A stretch of DNA of 64,000 bases, from contig JAGYKX010000005.1 in the NCBI GenBank assembly GCA_018401115.1, forward strand, positions 124,001 to 188,000, read 5' to 3'. Of this stretch, positions 11,362 to 18,796 are shown in pieces. Numbering within the stretch: the first letter of the stretch is position 1; every line of letters starts with the position of its first letter. The position numbers and the translations under genes were made by a program. The DNA is from Flavobacteriaceae bacterium (GTDB lineage: Bacteria; Bacteroidota; Bacteroidia; Flavobacteriales; Flavobacteriaceae). Under the pieces are notes generated by a model. That model was given only the letters and a program-made list of their open reading frames with translations, was not told the DNA's origin and ran no database searches.

Positions 11362-12001
11362 GAAATTTAGTGTATTCTCAGACATTCTTTCAAAAATAGA
11401 AAAAAAGCCGCTACCAGGTAGGCCAAGTCATTTAAAAATGATGTGGGCGCAACGCGAAAAATTATTAAAGAATCCAGGCAAATTAAGTGAAAATCCAAAA
11501 AAAGCAGCAGTCTTAGCCGCTTTTTATCCTGATCTAAACGAGGAAACCTATTTGTTGTTAATTAAGAGACAGGGTGGAAATGGGGTTCATGCCCATCAGA
11601 TTGCGCTACCTGGAGGAAAACATGAATCGTATGATCTAGATTTAAAAGAGACAGCACTCAGAGAAGCCTATGAGGAGGTTGGGATATTACCCGCACAAAT
11701 CAGCTATGTCAGAGCACTTAGTTCGTTATATATTCCACCGAGTAATTTTATAGTTCAACCTTTTATGGCACTCTACGACAAACAATTACCTTTTGTATTA
11801 GCAGCTTCAGAGGTGCATTATGTAATAGAAGTGCCTTTGTCTGTATTGGTGAGAGAAGACATTGTTACAAGCCAGTGGGTACAATTGTCCCAATCTGCTA
11901 AAGTAAAAGTTCCTGGTTTTGCGATTGGAGATGAGTGGGTCTGGGGAGCGACTGCTATGATGCTCAGCGAAATACGCGCAATTTTAAATGACGCCCTATA
12001 G
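11360..12001 (+). CDS. NUDIX hydrolase, CoA pyrophosphatase-like
   Basis: The 213-residue NUDIX protein has the extended CoA-diphosphatase signature: VHAHQIALPGGKHE, then TALREAYEEVGI (the NUDIX helix with its metal-binding glutamates). It most likely cleaves CoA or its derivatives to phosphopantetheine and 3',5'-ADP. ATG 11360 gives the usual N-terminus. An in-frame TTG at 11354 lies inside the divergent cyclophilin gene. The two ATG codons share the palindrome CATG at 11359-11362, so each promoter must lie within the other gene or its start. It is followed by an acyltransferase after 79 bp. Confidence 0.88.
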   Translation: MKFSVFSDILSKIEKKPLPGRPSHLKMMWAQREKLLKNPGKLSENPKKAAVLAAFYPDLNEETYLLLIKRQGGNGVHAHQIALPGGKHESYDLDLKETALREAYEEVGILPAQISYVRALSSLYIPPSNFIVQPFMALYDKQLPFVLAASEVHYVIEVPLSVLVREDIVTSQWVQLSQSAKVKVPGFAIGDEWVWGATAMMLSEIRAILNDAL

Positions 12002-12080
12002 GTTATTTTCGTATTTTAGCCACTTGTCTTGGAAGGTAATTCATACAGTTTTGTATTGCTTTCTGATTTAAACCAATTCT

Positions 12081-12905
12081 ATGCCTTTTATAAAAAGAAA
12101 CCCTTTTGGTCATATTTTATTTTTAAAAAAATTATTGATTCGTTATTTAGGGGTACTTTCTCACCAGAGGTACAAAGGATTTAACACCTTAGATATTGAA
12201 GGTTCAGAAATCATTAAAGATTTACCTGGAGAAAATGTACTTTTTGTAAGCAATCATCAGACTTATTTTGCAGACGTAGTGGCTATGTTTCACGTGTTTA
12301 ACGCTTCATTGAGTGGTAGAGTAGATTCCATTAAAAATGTGGGTTATATTTGGCACCCAAAACTAAATATTTACTACGTAGCTGCCGCCGAAACCATGAA
12401 ACAGAGTTTGTTGGCTAAGATTCTAGCCTATGCGGGCTCTATTAGTATAGAGCGAACTTGGCGTGCAGAGGGTAAAGATGTTAACAGGCAGGTTAAAATG
12501 TCTGACATATCCAATATTGGTAAAGCTCTTAATGACGGTTGGGTTATTACTTTTCCTCAGGGTACTACAACACCCTGGAAGCCCATTCGAAAAGGCACTG
12601 CACACATCATTAAAAAGTACAAGCCCATTGTAGTTCCTGTTGTTATAGATGGTTTTAGACGCTCTTTTGATAAGAAAGGATTACGTGTTAAAAAGAAAGG
12701 AATCTTGCAGTCTTTTGTAATTAAGCCTCCCATGGAAATTGATTATGACAATGAGTCCATTGAGCAAATCATTGAAAAATTAGAATTTGCTATAGAGCAA
12801 CATCCTTCTTTTCTCAAAGTACTCAAGCCTGAAGAGATTGCTCAAATGGAGCAGGATAATGAGAGACGTCGCTTTAGAAAACACAAACATCCTAAGGAAA
12901 ACTAA
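12081..12905 (+). CDS. PlsC-like acyltransferase
   Basis: This protein of 274 residues belongs to the lysophosphatidic acid acyltransferase (PlsC/LPLAT) group. The catalytic motif reads SNHQTYFAD, with His59 and Asp65 separated by five residues instead of the usual four. The second motif is FPQGTTTPW in place of FPEGTR. The pattern fits a flavobacterial branch that diverges from canonical PlsC, so the acyl acceptor may not be lysophosphatidate. The basic C-terminus (RRRFRKHKHPKE) suggests membrane-surface contact. No long hydrophobic helix is obvious. Confidence 0.82.
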   Translation: MPFIKRNPFGHILFLKKLLIRYLGVLSHQRYKGFNTLDIEGSEIIKDLPGENVLFVSNHQTYFADVVAMFHVFNASLSGRVDSIKNVGYIWHPKLNIYYVAAAETMKQSLLAKILAYAGSISIERTWRAEGKDVNRQVKMSDISNIGKALNDGWVITFPQGTTTPWKPIRKGTAHIIKKYKPIVVPVVIDGFRRSFDKKGLRVKKKGILQSFVIKPPMEIDYDNESIEQIIEKLEFAIEQHPSFLKVLKPEEIAQMEQDNERRRFRKHKHPKEN

Positions 12906-12949
12906 ATTTTTAAGGGGGCACTCATTTATTTAATTGTTAGCATAAGGTT

Positions 12950-13591
12950 TTAATCCTCTAGCTTCATTAGCTCCTTATAATTATGTTTCAGTTTTTTCAA
13001 AAGTATTCCGTAAAGCAGTCTGTAGAACAAGAGTAAAAGTCCTATTGCAAGGGCAATAACAACAAGGACCACAAGCCCTATTATTCCCCAGAAAGCGAAA
13101 GGGTTTTCTCTTTGATGGGCCATTTCAAGAATTGTTTCGGACTCAGGCCCAAATAATATACTGCCAATGAGCCCTCCAAGTGTTCCTACTGTAAGCATAC
13201 TGAGATTAAACCAAACATATTGACTCACAGTTTTTTTAACTTTTAAAATACTTTGGATTAATTCTTTCACAGAGGACTGGTAACTTACCAATTTATAGTT
13301 TTTGTAAAAGAGCACAATAAAATACACCAAGACCGAATAATTTACAACTGTGAGCACAGCTATAAACTTAGAAAGCCTCATACTTTCAATAATTTTTTCT
13401 TGTTCAGCACTTCTTGTAAGAATACTCAAGGCAGTCCAAAAGACAAATTCTGCAATAGAAATATAATACAACCACTTTACAATAGAAGAAGATTGCTTCC
13501 ATATAAGGGCGTAAAGCGCTTCTCGGTTGAGTATTGGAAACCTACTTTCCTTAGCCTTCCAATCTTTTTTCAAAAGTTCTAACTCTTTCAT
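12950..13591 (-). CDS. Four-helix membrane protein coupled to ECF sigma factor
   Basis: I do not recognise a functional family for this 213-residue protein. It has a soluble N-terminal ~35 residues (ELLKKDWKAKESRFPILNRE), then about four membrane segments: residues ~38-60, ~75-97, ~122-145 and a long hydrophobic region near 165-200. The start ATG at 13591 lies 1 bp after the sigma factor stop, so the two are translationally coupled. In Flavobacteriaceae similar genes follow ECF sigma genes and are sometimes mislabelled beta-carotene monooxygenase. From position, an anti-sigma role is possible but unproven. Confidence 0.75.
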   Translation of the reverse strand: MKELELLKKDWKAKESRFPILNREALYALIWKQSSSIVKWLYYISIAEFVFWTALSILTRSAEQEKIIESMRLSKFIAVLTVVNYSVLVYFIVLFYKNYKLVSYQSSVKELIQSILKVKKTVSQYVWFNLSMLTVGTLGGLIGSILFGPESETILEMAHQRENPFAFWGIIGLVVLVVIALAIGLLLLFYRLLYGILLKKLKHNYKELMKLED

Positions 13592-13592
13592 A

Positions 13593-14090
13593 TTAAGGCT
13601 TTAATATTTTTTTTATTTTTTTCTTTATTCTATTCATTTTTACCCTTGCATTTACCTCAGTAATTCCTAGGGTTTCGGAAATTTCTTCATAATTCTTGTC
13701 TTCTAAAAAGAGAAAGATGAGTGCTTTGTCTATGTCGTTTAAAGATTTAATTGCGGCGTACATAAGCTTTAGCTGCTCCTCTTCTTTCTTATCATAGGCT
13801 TCGTAAGCGCTTGTTTTGAAAAGCACATGATCAATGTCGTGAACATCTATTCTTTTCTTTTCTTTTCTGTATTGGGTAATGGCTGTATTAATAGCTACCC
13901 GATACATCCAGGTGCTAAATTTTGAGTCTCCTCTAAACTTAGGGTAGGCTTTCCATAATTGAATACTGATTTCTTGAAATAAATCGTTGTGACTGTCGCG
14001 ATCTTTAGCATAAAGGGTACAAATCTTGTGTACAATGTTTTGGTGTGCCTCAAAAACTTTTAAGAATTTATGTTCTAAATCTTTATTCAA
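13593..14090 (-). CDS. ECF-type RNA polymerase sigma factor
   Basis: The 165-residue sigma-70 family protein contains only regions 2 and 4. Region 2 spans about 15-80 (HNDLFQEISIQLWKAYPKFRG, STWMYRVAINTAITQYRK). Region 4 spans about 110-160 with a helix-turn-helix (YEEISETLGITEVNARVKMNRIKKK). It directs RNA polymerase to a small regulon. A TTGTAAC element upstream (14132-14138), placed 15 bp from CCTACTTA, could be a self-recognised promoter. The membrane protein gene follows immediately. Confidence 0.93.
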   Translation of the reverse strand: MNKDLEHKFLKVFEAHQNIVHKICTLYAKDRDSHNDLFQEISIQLWKAYPKFRGDSKFSTWMYRVAINTAITQYRKEKKRIDVHDIDHVLFKTSAYEAYDKKEEEQLKLMYAAIKSLNDIDKALIFLFLEDKNYEEISETLGITEVNARVKMNRIKKKIKKILKP

Positions 14091-14108
14091 TCTTTATGTA
14101 TTTAAGAA

Positions 14109-14138
14109 TAAGTAGGTAAAGAAGGGTTTTTGTTACAA
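14109..14138 (-). promoter_or_regulatory. Candidate ECF-type promoter of the 14-kb sigma gene
   Basis: Reading the minus strand, TTGTAAC (14138-14132) is followed by 15 bases and CCTACTTA (14116-14109), about 19 bases before the sigma ATG. The second ECF sigma gene has the same TGTAAC-N15 arrangement. The assignment as an autoregulated promoter is inference. Confidence 0.35.
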
Positions 14139-14140
14139 GA

Positions 14141-14173
14141 AAAACACCCAAAAGACTTTCTTTTGGGTGTTTT
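14141..14173. terminator. Rho-independent terminator after the M20 amidohydrolase
   Basis: A perfect 14-bp inverted repeat AAAACACCCAAAAG / CTTTTGGGTGTTTT flanks a 5-base loop, with T-rich ends on both strands. It lies just after the stop of the minus-strand amidohydrolase and upstream of the sigma gene, so it insulates the sigma gene from read-through. Confidence 0.8.
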
Positions 14174-14196
14174 AATAGTAATGCCTAGTGCGCCTT

Positions 14197-15621
14197 TTAA
14201 TTTCTGTAGTTTAGGGCTGGTGCCCTGTCTCCAATTAAAGGGACGTATTTAAAATTCACACCCAATCTTTCCTGGTGTTCTTTTTTAGCCGCTGCTATTA
14301 GTTTTGGGCTGTTGAACAACTCAATAGCACTAAAAGTGAGTGTTTTAGCGGCTACCATCATTCCTTTATTCCCAATTGTTGTTCCACCAGCCGCAACTGC
14401 CTGCCAAGAGTGTGCAGCAGTACCAGGAACCCAAGTAGCTGTACCGAAGCCTACCGTAGGCACGACAAACGAAACATCCCCAACATCGGTAGAGCCACCA
14501 GCTTTCGCTGTAGTTTGATAGGGCGCTATTGTAGCAGCAGTTTCTTGATCTGCACCATCCTGTCCAAGTGTTTTGGCAATAGTATTAGCAAATGATAATT
14601 CAGTCTCATTGTATTGCACACCACCTACTTTTGTAAGGTTTTTATGTACCATTTCTTGTAGGATAAGGTTGGGAAGTAATTCATGGGTTCCTCCAATAAT
14701 TTCGTAGTCCATAGTTGTTCCAGTTCCCAGGGCAGCCCCCTCAGCTGCATTGACCATTCGGTCAAATATATCCATTACCACATCTCTTTTGTTGTGTCTG
14801 GCATAATAGTAGACTTCAGCATAATCTGGAACCACATTAGGTGCCTTTCCGCCACGGGTAATGACATAGTGAATTCTAGCGTCTTCTAAAACGTGTTCCC
14901 GCATCATATTGACCATATTGTTCATGGCCTCTACGCCATCTAAAGCGGAACGTCCCATATGTGGAGCCGCTGCAGCGTGAGCAGAGACACCATAAAATCT
15001 AAATTTAGCAGATTTATTTGCTAAGGCAGCTCCGGCATTGGCAGCATTTTTTGCGCCAGGATGCCAGTGTAAGGCAATGTCTACATCATTAAACAATCCT
15101 GCTCTTACCATATAAACTTTTCCAGAACCGCCCTCTTCAGCAGGACAACCATAAAAACGAATGCGCCCTTTTTTATTGTTGGCCTCTAACCACTCTTTTA
15201 CAGCAATTGCAGCAGCAGTGGAAGCGGTTCCAAATAAATGGTGCCCGCAAGCGTGGCCAGCTTTTTCACCAGCAGATTCTTTGCTAGGAATGGCTTTTTG
15301 AGAGAGCCCTGGCAGTGCGTCGTACTCCCCTAAAATAGCAATCACAGGACCTTCAGTTCCATATTCTGCTGTGAAAGCAGTTGGTATTCCAGCCACAGCA
15401 GTAGTTATTTTAAAACCAGCATCAGCTAAGGTTTCTTGTAACAAAGCACTGCTTTGCTTTTCTTGGTATCCCATCTCTGCTAAGCCCCAAATTTGCTGTG
15501 CTATATCACTATAATATGCTGTCTTAGTCTCTAAATTTTTTAAAATATCAGTAGGTTTTTTTTGTGCCATTGCACTAAAACCCAGACCACATAAAGCAGC
15601 AGTAAAGATTAATTTTTTCAT
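14197..15621 (-). CDS. Exported M20-family amidohydrolase (AbgB-like)
   Basis: This 474-residue metallo-amidohydrolase belongs to the M20D / aminobenzoyl-glutamate utilisation B group. The signal peptide is residues 1-19 (LIFTAALCGLGFSAMAQ), so it acts in the periplasm. Metal and catalytic regions include GEYDALPG, HACGHHLFGTA, CPAEEGGSGK and ALHWHPG, and a dimerisation domain holds VSAHAAAAPHMGRSA. The substrate is probably an N-acyl or peptide-like amide. The gene is followed by a strong terminator and preceded by a GH13 gene 39 bp upstream in the same direction. Confidence 0.9.
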   Translation of the reverse strand: MKKLIFTAALCGLGFSAMAQKKPTDILKNLETKTAYYSDIAQQIWGLAEMGYQEKQSSALLQETLADAGFKITTAVAGIPTAFTAEYGTEGPVIAILGEYDALPGLSQKAIPSKESAGEKAGHACGHHLFGTASTAAAIAVKEWLEANNKKGRIRFYGCPAEEGGSGKVYMVRAGLFNDVDIALHWHPGAKNAANAGAALANKSAKFRFYGVSAHAAAAPHMGRSALDGVEAMNNMVNMMREHVLEDARIHYVITRGGKAPNVVPDYAEVYYYARHNKRDVVMDIFDRMVNAAEGAALGTGTTMDYEIIGGTHELLPNLILQEMVHKNLTKVGGVQYNETELSFANTIAKTLGQDGADQETAATIAPYQTTAKAGGSTDVGDVSFVVPTVGFGTATWVPGTAAHSWQAVAAGGTTIGNKGMMVAAKTLTFSAIELFNSPKLIAAAKKEHQERLGVNFKYVPLIGDRAPALNYRN

Positions 15622-15660
15622 TAGGTTTAATTAATTGGTTTGTAATAAAAATAAGGATAA

Positions 15661-17346
15661 TTATTGAACTAAATACACCCTAGCTTCATAGGGTGCTAAA
15701 AGGTTTTCTGCCTTTATTTCCTGATGCGTATTGCGCAGTAATAGACTTTTAGGCAATTCACTTAAATCACCTAAGGCTACTTGAGCCTCTAGGGTGCTAA
15801 AATTCAATAGAATTAAATACACTTTAGTCTCATAGCTTCTGGTGTAGGCATAAACAGAATCGTTTTTAGGATCAATAAGAGTGTAGTGTCCATATATAAG
15901 ACCCAGATGATTCTTTCTCAGTGCGGTCGCTTTCCTGAAAAAATGAAGCACTGAAGAAGGATTTTTTTCCTGATCTGCCACATTGACTCCTTTTGTAAAA
16001 TTCTGGTTTACCTCAATCCATGGAGTTGTTTTTGAAAAACCACCAGCATAACTGACGTCCCACTGCATAGGTGTTCTAGCATTGTCTCTACTGGTGTCTT
16101 TTTCATTCTCCATAAAAGCATTGAGGTCTTCCCCTTTGTTTTTGGCTATTTCATAACGGTTTATAGTATTTATATCTCTGTATTGGTCTATGCGATCAAA
16201 TCGAATATTGGTCATCCCAATTTCATCACCAAAATAAAAATAGGGGGTACCTCTCATGGTCAGTAAAAAAGTGTGGAGCATAGTCGCAGACGCATACCAA
16301 AAGTCTGGGTGGTCGTTACCCCACCTACTCACAGATCTAGGGAAGTCGTGATTACTTAAATACACACTACCCCAACCATCTTTTTCAAAGGCTTTATCCC
16401 ATCTAGAATGAATTTCTTTAAAAGAAGAAAGTGGCCAGCCCTCTGGTTTTTTTTCAAAAACAGTACCTGGTTTTCGGTCTAGTGACATGAGGTCAAAATG
16501 AAAGAACATATTGAGCTCTTTTCGGTTTTCTCCCACCAGATCTAAAGCCTTGTCTATGGTAATTCCTGGTGCTTCTCCCACCGTCATGACGTTGTATTTG
16601 GAGAGTACCTCCGAATGCATCTCCTGAAGGTATTCATGCAACTTAGGACCTTGAGCGTAATAAGAAATGAAGTCTCCATTGAACTCTGGTGGTAATTCAG
16701 GATAGTTGGTGTCTTTTGATATAAAAGGAATTACGTCCATTCTAAAGCCATCTACGCCTTTCTCAAACCAATAAGCCATCATGGTATATATTTCTTGTCT
16801 CAAGGCTGGGTTCTCCCATTTTAGGTCAGGTTGTTTTACAGAAAAATAATGTAGGTAATAGGCATTGGTCGTAGCGTCGTATTTCCAAGCGTTCTCCTCC
16901 ACATCAAAATAACTCCATCTTTTTGGCGGGGTTCCTTTTTCTGCTGGCCACCAATGGTAATAATCCCTGTATGGATTGTTCCTGTCTTTTCTAGATTCCT
17001 GAAACCATTTGTGTTCGTCACTCGAGTGATTTACCACTAAATCCATGACTAACTTTAACCCCCTATCATGCATTCCTTTGAGTAGGGAGTCAAAATCTTC
17101 CATACTACCAAATTCAGCCATAATGTTTTGGTAATCACTAATGTCATAACCATTGTCGTCATTTGGAGACTCATACACTGGATTGAGCCAGATAATGTCT
17201 ACCCCCAAACTTTTAATATAGTCTAGCCTTTGTAAGATGCCTTTTAAATCTCCAACTCCATTCCCAGAGGTGTCTTGAAAACTTCTCGGATAAATTTGGT
17301 ATACAATGCCTTCTTTCCACCAGGCGTTATTTTGATTTGTTGTCAT
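15661..17346 (-). CDS. GH13 alpha-glucosidase (oligo-1,6-glucosidase type)
   Basis: The 561-residue glycoside hydrolase family 13 enzyme has no signal peptide and is therefore likely cytoplasmic. The (beta/alpha)8 barrel carries nucleophile Asp204 (GFRMDVIPF), acid/base Glu258 (VGEAPG) and the transition-state Asp334 (SNHDFPR). The region DLVVNHSSDEHKWFQES is typical of the oligo-1,6-glucosidase / trehalose-6-phosphate hydrolase subgroup. It should release glucose from short alpha-glucosides. Linkage preference is not certain. xerD ends 1 bp upstream of its start, but the two functions are unrelated. Confidence 0.93.
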   Translation of the reverse strand: MTTNQNNAWWKEGIVYQIYPRSFQDTSGNGVGDLKGILQRLDYIKSLGVDIIWLNPVYESPNDDNGYDISDYQNIMAEFGSMEDFDSLLKGMHDRGLKLVMDLVVNHSSDEHKWFQESRKDRNNPYRDYYHWWPAEKGTPPKRWSYFDVEENAWKYDATTNAYYLHYFSVKQPDLKWENPALRQEIYTMMAYWFEKGVDGFRMDVIPFISKDTNYPELPPEFNGDFISYYAQGPKLHEYLQEMHSEVLSKYNVMTVGEAPGITIDKALDLVGENRKELNMFFHFDLMSLDRKPGTVFEKKPEGWPLSSFKEIHSRWDKAFEKDGWGSVYLSNHDFPRSVSRWGNDHPDFWYASATMLHTFLLTMRGTPYFYFGDEIGMTNIRFDRIDQYRDINTINRYEIAKNKGEDLNAFMENEKDTSRDNARTPMQWDVSYAGGFSKTTPWIEVNQNFTKGVNVADQEKNPSSVLHFFRKATALRKNHLGLIYGHYTLIDPKNDSVYAYTRSYETKVYLILLNFSTLEAQVALGDLSELPKSLLLRNTHQEIKAENLLAPYEARVYLVQ

Positions 17347-17347
17347 A

Positions 17348-18241
17348 TTATTTTCTTGGATGATATTGATTGAGCACTCCAGCCAGGTGAGTTCTGTCTA
17401 GGTGCATATATATTTCTGTGGTTGTAATACTTTCGTGTCCTAGCAATTGTTGAATGACCCTTAAATCTGCCCCATTTTCTAAAAGATGTGTGGCAAATGA
17501 GTGTCTAAAACTGTGTGGGCTGATGGTTTTTTCTAGGGCAATTTTTTTGGCCAATTGTTTAATAATGGTAAAAATCATGGCCCTAGTTAACCCATGTCCC
17601 CTACGGTTTAAAAATAGGGTGTCTATCGCTTCTTTTTGTGGTTTTTGAAGTGGCCTCACGGCTTTCAAATATACTTTTATGAGCTTTTCTGTTGTGGGAT
17701 TTACCGGTACAAAACGCTCCTTATTTCCCTTTCCTAAAACCCTTATGAAGCCCTCTTCAAAAAATAAATCAGATATTTTAAGCGAAGTTAATTCAGACAC
17801 CCTAAGTCCGCAGCCGTATAGGGTTTCTAGGATGGCCACATTTCTCTGGCCTTCAAGACTGCTTCGATCTATTGCGTCAATGAGCGCATCTATTTCTTGG
17901 GTAGAAAGCACGGGAGGTAATTTCCTTCCCAATCTTGGAGATTCTACCATTTCCATAGGGTTGTCTGCTCGGTATTTTTCAAATACCAGGTAGTTAAAAA
18001 AGCTTTTTAATCCAGATATAAATCTCGCTTGAGAGCGCTCACTTAGAGATTTAACGCTTTCATAAACACCCTCTAGAACCGTGTCTTTGTCTATTGTTAT
18101 TGGTAAGGCTTTTGCGTTATTAGAGACTGATTTCTGAAGCTTTTGTATATCATAAACATAGCTTTCCACCGCATTCTTAGACAGGCCTCTCTCTATTTGA
18201 AGATAACTTTTATAAGCGCTAATTGCCTGTTCCCAATTCAT
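17348..18241 (-). CDS. xerD: Site-specific tyrosine recombinase XerD
   Basis: XerD with its partner resolves chromosome dimers at dif. The 297-residue protein has the N-terminal SAM-like core-binding domain (1-~95) and the catalytic domain with the full set of residues: Arg147 (CGLRVSEL), Lys171, His243 and Arg246 (HSFRHSFATHLL), His269 (LGHES) and nucleophile Tyr278 (EIYMHL). It is in an ordinary core-gene setting, divergent from aroQ, with no adjacent integron or phage genes. A second recombinase (XerC) is not in the window, so the C/D assignment rests on sequence feel and context. Confidence 0.92.
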   Translation of the reverse strand: MNWEQAISAYKSYLQIERGLSKNAVESYVYDIQKLQKSVSNNAKALPITIDKDTVLEGVYESVKSLSERSQARFISGLKSFFNYLVFEKYRADNPMEMVESPRLGRKLPPVLSTQEIDALIDAIDRSSLEGQRNVAILETLYGCGLRVSELTSLKISDLFFEEGFIRVLGKGNKERFVPVNPTTEKLIKVYLKAVRPLQKPQKEAIDTLFLNRRGHGLTRAMIFTIIKQLAKKIALEKTISPHSFRHSFATHLLENGADLRVIQQLLGHESITTTEIYMHLDRTHLAGVLNQYHPRK

Positions 18242-18310
18242 ATTTTAAAAATAAGATTGTTTTGTTTGCTACACAAGGAATTATACAAATGCTCGCAAAT
18301 CCTTTTTTTA

Positions 18311-18318
18311 TATATTTG
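18311..18318 (+). promoter_or_regulatory. Bacteroidota -7 box for aroQ
   Basis: TATATTTG matches TAnnTTTG exactly and is only 3 nt from the aroQ ATG (18322). Transcription would start at or beside the start codon, giving a leaderless mRNA. Confidence 0.55.
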
Positions 18319-18321
18319 GGT

Positions 18322-18735
18322 ATGAAAATTTGCATTATAAACGGCCCAAATTTAAACCTCTTGGGTAAGAGAGAGCCCAGTATATACGGGAATAGTTCCT
18401 TTGAAACTTATTTGGAAGAATTGAAAAGTGCTTTTCCAAGCCTTCACTTTGATTACTTTCAATCTAACATTGAGGGTGAGATCATAGACAAACTCCACGA
18501 GGTAGGATTTGATTGTGAAGGTATTGTTCTTAATGCAGGGGCTTATACCCACACTTCGGTGGGCATAGCCGATGCCGTTAAAGCCATTAGCACTCCAGTA
18601 GTAGAAGTGCATATATCCAATACCCACACCAGAGAGTCTTTTAGGCATTTGTCTTATATTTCTCCAGTGGCAAAAGGCGTTATTCTCGGTTTTGGCATGC
18701 AAAGTTACCAATTGGCCGTACAGAGTTTTTTATAA
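18322..18735 (+). CDS. aroQ: 3-dehydroquinate dehydratase, type II
   Basis: AroQ converts 3-dehydroquinate to 3-dehydroshikimate in the shikimate pathway. The 138-residue flavodoxin-like protein has GPNLNLLGKREPSIYG with catalytic Tyr22, the loop NAGAYTHTS, and HISNTHTRESFRH with catalytic His98. Longer in-frame starts upstream (18223) overlap xerD and add a non-conserved leader, so ATG 18322 is chosen. That choice agrees with the -7 box immediately before it. It ends in a strong bidirectional terminator shared with lpdA. Confidence 0.96.
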   Translation: MKICIINGPNLNLLGKREPSIYGNSSFETYLEELKSAFPSLHFDYFQSNIEGEIIDKLHEVGFDCEGIVLNAGAYTHTSVGIADAVKAISTPVVEVHISNTHTRESFRHLSYISPVAKGVILGFGMQSYQLAVQSFL

Positions 18736-18750
18736 GAAATACAAGTCAAA

Positions 18751-18782
18751 AAAAAAGGCGCCCTTCTGGGCGCCTTTTTTTT
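18751..18782. terminator. Bidirectional terminator between aroQ and lpdA
   Basis: GGCGCCC (18757-18763) and GGGCGCC (18768-18774) pair around a TTCT loop, with A tracts on the left and T tracts on the right. It therefore works for aroQ on the plus strand and lpdA on the minus strand. Confidence 0.9.
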
Positions 18783-18796
18783 GATTTGTGCATGTA

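Noticed and set aside
17348-18241. Integrase of a mobile element
   Set aside because: The recombinase has XerD-like length and layout and is surrounded by core genes, with no att repeats or cargo.
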